From assembly GCF_000950575.1 (NCBI RefSeq), contig NZ_CP011005.1:1488001-1552000 (forward strand): a stretch of DNA of 64,000 bases. The letters run 5' to 3'. The notes beneath the pieces were generated by a model that was given only the letters and a program-made list of their open reading frames with translations, did not search any database and was not told where the DNA came from. This stretch comes from Psychromicrobium lacuslunae (GTDB lineage Bacteria > Actinomycetota > Actinomycetes > Actinomycetales > Micrococcaceae). The position numbers were made by a program, and so were the translations under genes. Positions 57,165-64,000 of this stretch are shown piece after piece (the first letter of the stretch is position 1; the number at the start of each line of letters is the position of its first letter).

Positions 57165-59237
57165 CTACTTATCGTCGTCGGACTTAGCGCTCAGCGTCGA
57201 CTTCTGAATCTGCATCAGGAACTCCACATTGCTCTGCGTCTCACGCAGCTTGGAGGTCAGCAACTCTAGCGCCTGCTGCTGCTCGAGGCCGGAGAGCACT
57301 CGGCGCAGACGCCACATGATCTTGACCTCTTCTTGGGAGAGCAGGTTCTCTTCGCGACGGGTGCTGGATGCATTAACATCCACCGCCGGGAAGATGCGCT
57401 TATCGGCCAGCGAACGGGAAAGCCGCAACTCGGAGTTGCCGGTACCCTTGAACTCTTCGAAGATGACCTCGTCGGCCTTGGAACCGGTCTCCACCAGGGC
57501 ACTGGCAATGATGGTCAGCGAACCGCCGTTCTCGATATTGCGAGCAGCACCGAAGAAACGCTTCGGCGGGTAGAGCGCAGCGGCGTCCACACCACCGGAG
57601 AGGATACGTCCGGAAGAAGGTGCCGAGTTATTGTAGGCCCGGCCCAAACGGGTCATCGAGTCAAGCAGCACGACGACGTCCATGCCCATTTCGACCAGTC
57701 GCTTAGCGCGCTCAATCGACAGCTCGGCGACCTGAGTGTGATCATCGGCCGGGCGATCGAAGGTCGAAGCAATCACTTCGCCGCGCACGGTGCGCTGCAT
57801 ATCGGTGACTTCTTCTGGCCGCTCGTCAACCAGCACCATCATCAAATGAACTTCGGGGTTATTGGTAGTGATCGCCTCGGCGATGGACTGCAAGATCAGT
57901 GTCTTACCGGCCTTCGGCGGGGAAACGATCAGACCACGCTGGCCCTTGCCGATCGGGGCGATCAAGTCAATAACTCGAGGGCCGATCTTCTTCGGATCGG
58001 TCTCCAAGCGCAAGCGCTCGGTCGGGTACAAGGGCACCAACTTGGTGAACTCGACCCGGTCCTTGAGTTCTTCCGGGTTCTTGCCATTGACGCTAGTTAC
58101 CCGCACCAGAGCGTTGAACTTCTGCCGCTGATTCTGGTTCCGGTCCTCGCCCTCGCGTGGCGCACGGATCGCACCGACCACGGCGTCGCCCTTGCGCATA
58201 TTGTGCTTCTTGACCTGAGCCAGCGAAACATAAACATCGTTCGGTCCGGGCAGGTAGCCGGAGGTACGCACGAAGGCGTAGTTTTCCAGCACGTCCAGGA
58301 TGCCCGCTACCGGCAGCAGGACGTCATCCTCGGTGACCTCGACGTCGTCGACGTCCGGGCCCTGATTGCGGCCGCGGCGGCGATCATTGCGGTCACGGTA
58401 ACGATCATTCCGGCTATTGCCACGATCATTGCGGTTATTGCCACGATCCTCGCCGGAGTTGCCGCCGTTATCGCGGTCATTACGACCATTGCGCTGGCGA
58501 CGGCGCTCGTTGCGGTTGCCCCGGTCTTCGCCGTCGTTCTTCTCGCCACGGTTCTGCTGGTTATCGCGACCCTGACGGTTCTCATTGCGGTTCTGATTCT
58601 GAGCGCCCTCGGCAGAATTCTGCTGTGAAGCGTCTTTTTCGCCTTGCTCAGCTGCGCCCTCGGTGGACTCAGCAGAGGTGTTATTACGGTTATTGTCCCG
58701 ACGATTGCGACCACGCTGGCGGCGCTGGCCACCTTCGTTCTCGCTATTCTCGTTGGCCGAGTCATTGCTAGGCTGCTCCACCGCAGCTTCCACATTCTCA
58801 GTGCTGGCGGCAGTGCTGACCACTCCGTCGCTCGCAGCACGACGGCTACGGCCACGGCCACGGCCGGTGCTTGCCGGTGCGGATTCAGCGGACTCGCTGG
58901 AAGCAGCCTCGACGGCGGGAGCTGCTTCGGTGGCTGGTGCCTTTTCTTGTTCTTGCTCTCGACTTTGGCGCGCCTTGCTGCCGCGGCCGTTGCTATTGCT
59001 CTTGGTGTCGCGATCGGCGACCGATGAGCCACGCTGGTGGGCCGAGATGGCCGTCACCAAGTCGCTCTTGCGCATCCGCGAGCCGCCGGTAATTCCGAGC
59101 TGGCCTGCAAGAGCCTGTAATTGCGCCAATTTCAGTCCGGCGAGCCCATTGCTCTTGGCCGGGGCCGCAGCATTGCCAGCGGCAGTTTCAGAATTGGCAT
59201 TGTCCACGCCTGCGGGCAGGCTGGTGGTTTCTGTCAC
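57165..59237 (-). CDS. rho: Transcription termination factor Rho
   Basis: 690 residues. N-terminal Rho-N domain (about 30-75, LAGLKLAQLQALAGQLGITG), then a ~230-residue Arg/Asn/Asp/Gly/Ser-rich insertion (about 75-305, e.g. RNDRGNSRNDRYRDRNDRRR), then the RNA-binding and ATPase parts (VRTSGYLPGPNDVYVSLAQV, IVSPPKAGKTLILQSIAEA, LLDSMTRLGRAYN). Such insertions are a hallmark of actinobacterial Rho and add RNA binding. A GTG start at 59237 has GGAAGGATCC upstream. Confidence 0.95.
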   Translation of the reverse strand: MTETTSLPAGVDNANSETAAGNAAAPAKSNGLAGLKLAQLQALAGQLGITGGSRMRKSDLVTAISAHQRGSSVADRDTKSNSNGRGSKARQSREQEQEKAPATEAAPAVEAASSESAESAPASTGRGRGRSRRAASDGVVSTAASTENVEAAVEQPSNDSANENSENEGGQRRQRGRNRRDNNRNNTSAESTEGAAEQGEKDASQQNSAEGAQNQNRNENRQGRDNQQNRGEKNDGEDRGNRNERRRQRNGRNDRDNGGNSGEDRGNNRNDRGNSRNDRYRDRNDRRRGRNQGPDVDDVEVTEDDVLLPVAGILDVLENYAFVRTSGYLPGPNDVYVSLAQVKKHNMRKGDAVVGAIRAPREGEDRNQNQRQKFNALVRVTSVNGKNPEELKDRVEFTKLVPLYPTERLRLETDPKKIGPRVIDLIAPIGKGQRGLIVSPPKAGKTLILQSIAEAITTNNPEVHLMMVLVDERPEEVTDMQRTVRGEVIASTFDRPADDHTQVAELSIERAKRLVEMGMDVVVLLDSMTRLGRAYNNSAPSSGRILSGGVDAAALYPPKRFFGAARNIENGGSLTIIASALVETGSKADEVIFEEFKGTGNSELRLSRSLADKRIFPAVDVNASSTRREENLLSQEEVKIMWRLRRVLSGLEQQQALELLTSKLRETQSNVEFLMQIQKSTLSAKSDDDK

Positions 59238-59260
59238 GAAGGATCCTTCCCCCTCGATAC

Positions 59261-59284
59261 CGATCCATGGCGTCCATGGGATCG
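59261..59284 (-). promoter_or_regulatory. Stem-loop just upstream of rho
   Basis: CGATCCATGG (59261-59270) and CCATGGGATCG (59274-59284), one bulged base, loop of 3, about 14 nt before the rho Shine-Dalgarno in the 258-bp rho leader. The rest of the leader shows no other clear element. Confidence 0.6.
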
Positions 59285-59495
59285 CATTGGTTGATGTCAG
59301 TTCACAGGCGTTCTGGCCAGTCAGCTAGATGCTGGCGAGCCGGTCCCGGCGCTCTGATTTTCAGCAAGCTGCAACGCAACTTCTGTGCTGATAGGTGAAA
59401 CAACTTCCGCACACCTTTGAGACGTGGCGAGAAGTATTGCATCTGCAAATATTGCCGGTAAAAGTCATACCAAGAAATTTGGCGGGTAGCTATAA

Positions 59496-60485
59496 CTACC
59501 GATGCATGACTATTTTAGCACCCTCCAGGTCAATTTCGAGTTCTCGAACACGCCAGGGACTTTCCGGAGCGAATTCGCTCGGCTCAGAGCGGCCGGCCGC
59601 GAGCGCCACCTGCTGTGCTAATTCTGCTTCTCCGGGGTTAGCAGTCAGTATTAATACTGTCGGCCCCGCGCCCGAAATAACTGCTGCCAGATGTCTCGAT
59701 CGCGCCGCGCTCATCAGTTCAGCGCTTTCCACCATCGCCTGAGCACGATAACCCTGATGCAAATAGTCCTCGGTGGCGGCGAATAAGAATTCCGGTGCTT
59801 GCGCCAAGGCGTGGATGAGCAGGGCAGAGCGGCCCGAATTCGCGGCTGCACTTTGATGAGAGACCGATGAAGGTAACAGCTCTCGGGCGACTTCGGTAGA
59901 CAGTTCGTGACTAGGCACGGCAACCAGCGGAACAACGCTGGGGTGCACCTGAACCTTGGCGGTTCGGTAGCTATCTTCTTCTTGCCAGGAAATCGCTAAA
60001 CCACCAAAAAGCGCAGGAGCTACGTTATCCGGATGTCCTTCTAACTCGGAGGCATGCTGGAAAATCCATTGAGTTCCTGGGCGGGCATGTTCAGGTAATA
60101 GTTGATGAGCCGCGCTGAGCGCTGCGACAATGGCAGCCGCCGAGGAACCCAGGCCACGGCCATGCGGAATCACGTTATTCGCCACGATGCGCAGTCCGGC
60201 ACGAGCATAGCCCGCGCTACTGAGTGCGTGATCAATACACCGCACGCTCAAATGCGAGGCGTCCCGCGGCAGCGAATCGGCGCCCTCACCATTGAGCTCG
60301 AACAACAATTCAGGACTATCCAAGGTCTGCACAGTCAAAGTGTCATAGAGACCCAGTGCTAGACCCAGCGAATCAAAGCCCGGACCGAGATTGGCGCTAG
60401 TGGCGGGCACCTGAACTGTTACCGTTTGCCCGGCAGCAATCAGCGGCAGCTCGGCAGGGACTGAATCGGCGACTGAGGGGCACAT
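59496..60485 (-). CDS. thrB: Homoserine kinase
   Basis: 329 residues. GHMP kinase motifs: PATSANLGPGFDSLGLALGL, IPHGRGLGSSAAAIVAALSA and the C-terminal ISGAGPTVLIL. It phosphorylates homoserine for threonine synthase. Its ATG lies directly after the thrC stop codon. Confidence 0.96.
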   Translation of the reverse strand: MCPSVADSVPAELPLIAAGQTVTVQVPATSANLGPGFDSLGLALGLYDTLTVQTLDSPELLFELNGEGADSLPRDASHLSVRCIDHALSSAGYARAGLRIVANNVIPHGRGLGSSAAAIVAALSAAHQLLPEHARPGTQWIFQHASELEGHPDNVAPALFGGLAISWQEEDSYRTAKVQVHPSVVPLVAVPSHELSTEVARELLPSSVSHQSAAANSGRSALLIHALAQAPEFLFAATEDYLHQGYRAQAMVESAELMSAARSRHLAAVISGAGPTVLILTANPGEAELAQQVALAAGRSEPSEFAPESPWRVRELEIDLEGAKIVMHR

Positions 60486-61586
<1,101 letters not shown>

Positions 61587-61593
61587 GTTTTCG

Positions 61594-62931
61594 TCAGATT
61601 CCTTCTACTCGGAGGACGGAAGTAACTCCGGTAATCACCGGAAGTTCGCGAATTTTCTGCACCGTGCTGGCGAGCGCTGATTCAACGGCTCGATGGGTCA
61701 CAATGCGCAGCTCGGCGTAGCTTGGTTCGCCCGCCTCACCGTGGTGGATAGTTTGCCGCATCGTCTCGATCGAGACTTCATGCGTGGCAAAAATTTGGGT
61801 GATCTGGGCCAGTACGCCAGGTTGATCTGTCACCGTCAGGCCAATGCAATAACTGGTCTGCACCTGGTCGATACCGAGCGCGGCGACCTGCCCGGTAGTG
61901 GTCTCGGTTCGTCCCGGACCGCCCAACACGATACGCCGCGCGGCCGACACCAGATCGCCGAGCACCGCGGAAGCGGTCGGGTTACCACCGGCTCCCTGAC
62001 CGTAGAACATCAGCTCCCCGGCATACTCCGCCTCGATGAAAACAGCATTGAAGGCACCTCGCACGGCGGCCAGGGGGTGTTCGCGGGGCAGCAGCGTGGG
62101 GTGGACCCGTACGCTGACCCCCGCGAGGCCGTCAGCGCTCTGTGACTTTTCAGCGATGGCCAGTAGTTTGATCACCAAACCGGCTTCTTTGGCCGCTTCG
62201 ATATCGGCGGCGCTAATCGATGAAATCCCCTCACAATGCACATCGGGGAGCGCAAAGCGGGTGTGAAAGGACAGTGAGGCGAGGATCGCTGCCTTCGCGG
62301 CAGCATCATGACCTTCCACATCAGCGGTCGGATCAGCTTCGGCATAACCCAGTCGCTGCGCTTCGGCCAGCGCGGTAGCAAAGTCCGCCCCAGTGCTATC
62401 CATCTGGTCGAGGATGTAATTAGTCGTGCCATTGACGATGCCCAGTACTCGGGTGATTTTGTCCCCGGAGAGAGAATCCCGAATCGGCCGCAGAATCGGA
62501 ATGGCTCCGGCCACCGCTGCCTCGTAGGAAAGCTGCACACCGGCGGCGTCCGCCTGTTCGTAGAGCGCTGGTCCTTCAGCCGCGAGCAGGGCCTTATTAG
62601 CGCTCACCACGCACGCACCGTGTGCGATGGCCGTTTGAATCAGCGATCTGGCTGGTTCAATACCGCCGAGCAACTCTATTACCAGATCAGCTTCCTTGAC
62701 CAGCGACTCAGCATCAGTGGTGAATAACTCCGCAGGCAAGGGCACCTCGCGGGGTGCCTCTAGACGCCTCACCGCAATGCCGATCAGCTCCAGCCGGGCG
62801 CCCGTTCTAGCAGCCAGCGAGTCAGCGTCTTGTAGCAAGATGCGAGCAACTTGAGAGCCGACATTGCCGCAGCCCAAAAGGGCCACCTTCAATGGCTGGT
62901 GCTCTTGTTCTGAGGCGAATGGGGTGGTCAT
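61594..62931 (-). CDS. hom: Homoserine dehydrogenase
   Basis: 445 residues. NAD(P)-binding [31 protein letters not shown], the signature [20 protein letters not shown] and a C-terminal ACT domain (about 355-435) for feedback by threonine. Its start overlaps the lysA stop (TAATG), so the two are coupled. It makes homoserine from aspartate semialdehyde. Confidence 0.96.
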   Translation of the reverse strand: MTTPFASEQEHQPLKVALLGCGNVGSQVARILLQDADSLAARTGARLELIGIAVRRLEAPREVPLPAELFTTDAESLVKEADLVIELLGGIEPARSLIQTAIAHGACVVSANKALLAAEGPALYEQADAAGVQLSYEAAVAGAIPILRPIRDSLSGDKITRVLGIVNGTTNYILDQMDSTGADFATALAEAQRLGYAEADPTADVEGHDAAAKAAILASLSFHTRFALPDVHCEGISSISAADIEAAKEAGLVIKLLAIAEKSQSADGLAGVSVRVHPTLLPREHPLAAVRGAFNAVFIEAEYAGELMFYGQGAGGNPTASAVLGDLVSAARRIVLGGPGRTETTTGQVAALGIDQVQTSYCIGLTVTDQPGVLAQITQIFATHEVSIETMRQTIHHGEAGEPSYAELRIVTHRAVESALASTVQKIRELPVITGVTSVLRVEGI

Positions 62932-64000
62932 TAGGCTCCTGGATCGCGGGCGAGCAAATCTTCTTCGGTCTCCGCCCGGACAATGACGCGGGGAACGCCG
63001 TCGCGGACGGCAACCACGGCTGGGCGGGGTAAATAGTTGTAATTACTTGCCAGGGACCAGCAGTACGCTCCGGTCGCCGGCACAGCGAGCAGATCGCCAG
63101 CAGCGACATCGTCTGGCAGGTAGACATCGCGGACCACGATATCCCCGCTCTCGCAGTGTTTACCCACCACTCGGCTCAACACCGGCGCGGCAGAGCTGGC
63201 TCGATTTGCTAACACGGCGGTGTAGTCGGCCTCATAAAGCACCGGACGCGGGTTATCGCTCATTCCGCCATCAACCGCAATATACCGACGCTCCGCTGGC
63301 TGCTCACCCGCAGCTGGTTGGTCTACCAAGACGGTCTTGACGGTACCCACCCGATACAGCGTGAAGGTGCTAGGGCCGACAATAGCCCGGCCTGGCTCTA
63401 TTGAGATCCGGGGGGCGCTGAGGCCGTGCTTGACACATTCGGCGCGTACTACAGAAGCCATCTGCTCAGCAATTTCGGCGGTCGGTCGAGGGGTGTCGGC
63501 TTCGGTGTAGGCAATGCCGTAGCCACCACCTAGATCCAGCTCGGAGACCGCGATGCCGTGCTGGTCCCGCAAATCCGCGCTGAAGGCCAACAACCTACGA
63601 GCGGCTTCAGCGAAGCCTTCGGCGTCGAAAATCTGCGAGCCAATGTGGCAATGCAGACCAAGGAAATTTATTCGCTCGGAGTGATGTACGGCGAGCACCG
63701 CTTGCTCAGCGATACTGCTGCGCTCACCGGTGTCGCTGGTCAGCTCGGCCAATGAAAGCCCGAACTTCTGATCTTCGTGCGCGGTGGCAATAAATTCGTG
63801 GGTGTGCGCGTGTACCCCGGGGGTGAGCCGCAGCATCACATTGGCGCGGACGCCGAGTTCCCCAGCCAGCTGATCGATTCTTTCGATCTCGCTCAGCGAA
63901 TCGGCGACGATCCTGCCCACGCCTAAGGCTAGCGCGCGCCGCAACTCGGCCTCGGACTTATTATTGCCATGCAGGCTCAAGCTTTCGGCCGGCACCCCTG
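62931..64000 (-). CDS. lysA: Diaminopimelate decarboxylase (partial, N-terminus missing)
   Basis: At least 354 residues; the beginning lies past the right edge. Visible are SLHGNNKSEAELRRAL, HCHIGSQIFDAEGFAEAARR, LDLGGGYGIAYTEADTPRPT, ISIEPGRAIVGPSTFTLYRV and the C-terminal CESGDIVVRDVYLPDDVAAGD. The PLP-binding Lys is upstream of the window. It makes lysine from meso-diaminopimelate. The GTG at 63995 is an internal Val, not the start. Confidence 0.95.
   Translation of the reverse strand, partial: GVPAESLSLHGNNKSEAELRRALALGVGRIVADSLSEIERIDQLAGELGVRANVMLRLTPGVHAHTHEFIATAHEDQKFGLSLAELTSDTGERSSIAEQAVLAVHHSERINFLGLHCHIGSQIFDAEGFAEAARRLLAFSADLRDQHGIAVSELDLGGGYGIAYTEADTPRPTAEIAEQMASVVRAECVKHGLSAPRISIEPGRAIVGPSTFTLYRVGTVKTVLVDQPAAGEQPAERRYIAVDGGMSDNPRPVLYEADYTAVLANRASSAAPVLSRVVGKHCESGDIVVRDVYLPDDVAAGDLLAVPATGAYCWSLASNYNYLPRPAVVAVRDGVPRVIVRAETEEDLLARDPGA

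Noticed and set aside
57333-58628. A 431-codon open frame on the + strand opposite rho
   Set aside because: It is antisense to the well-supported rho gene, follows its low-complexity insertion (Ala/Val/Ile-rich shadow) and has no family motif.
59485-59500. Terminator after thrB
   Set aside because: GGTAG/CTACC forms only 5 pairs and overlaps the stop codon; no T-tract follows.

Overview
The window is a gene-dense stretch of an actinobacterial chromosome, most likely from the Micrococcaceae (Arthrobacter / Renibacterium / Psychromicrobium type). Evidence from the sequence: the conserved minus-strand run lysA-hom-thrC-thrB-rho-prfA-prmC-tsaC-(wecA-like)-atpI/Z-atpBEFHAGDC-DUF2550; a NucS mismatch endonuclease; the clpS-DUF2017-murI-MBL-rph-rdgB cluster; DUF3039, DUF2550 and DUF4395 proteins; an Arg/Asn-rich insertion in Rho; and frequent GTG starts. 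G+C looks moderate for the group. I see no phage, integrase, IS element, CRISPR array, tRNA or rRNA.

Layout. 1-2.7 kb: a flavin reductase (cut by the left edge), a divergent IclR regulator and an MFS exporter. 2.8-7 kb: sbcCD nuclease. 7-12.9 kb: aquaporin, ADP-ribosylglycohydrolase, DUF4395, YjbR-like protein, SDR, exonuclease-BRCT and HAD hydrolase, mostly single genes with their own promoters. 13-15.1 kb: a self-regulated GntR-ABC operon. 15.2-19.3 kb: Nudix hydrolase, an unknown membrane protein, a Na+/H+ antiporter fused to a UBP zinc finger, and DedA. 19.3-23.6 kb: the clpS to rdgB housekeeping cluster. 23.6-27.1 kb: pncB-pncA (NAD salvage), then a short threonyl-tRNA synthetase behind a threonine attenuator. 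27.2-35.5 kb: helicase, DUF3039, nagB, an ABC exporter, a thioredoxin-TPR protein and an unknown membrane protein. 35.7-42.8 kb: AI-2E-type permease, alpha/beta hydrolase, zinc-ribbon protein, nucS, nagA, cold-shock protein, MerR/MBL pair and DUF2550. 42.8-50.8 kb: the whole F1Fo ATP synthase operon. 51-64 kb: wecA-like gene, a double GT2 glycosyltransferase, tsaC, prmC, prfA, rho and the threonine/lysine branch genes.

Three observations stand out. (1) Upstream of the short ThrRS (25865-27085) is a complete ribosome-mediated attenuator: a promoter, a 21-codon leader peptide with three consecutive Thr codons, a possible antiterminator pairing and a hairpin with a T-tract. (2) A family of 93-97 bp imperfect palindromes with ends like CCCAGCTGTCCCACTGA occurs at least three times in intergenic gaps (20766, 27097, 57061); a second family of long hairpins containing GAGTGTnnAGATCT sits between convergent genes (12904, 19265). 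(3) About twenty start codons lie 6-7 nt after a TANNNT-like -10 box, so a large share of the genes here probably give leaderless mRNAs. This also fixes several start sites.

Functionally, the right third combines amino-acid synthesis (lysine, threonine), transcription and translation termination (Rho, RF1 and its methylase), tRNA t6A synthesis and energy conversion, all on the minus strand. The left two thirds hold DNA repair (SbcCD, NucS, exonuclease-BRCT), NAD and amino-sugar salvage, and several small regulator-target pairs.
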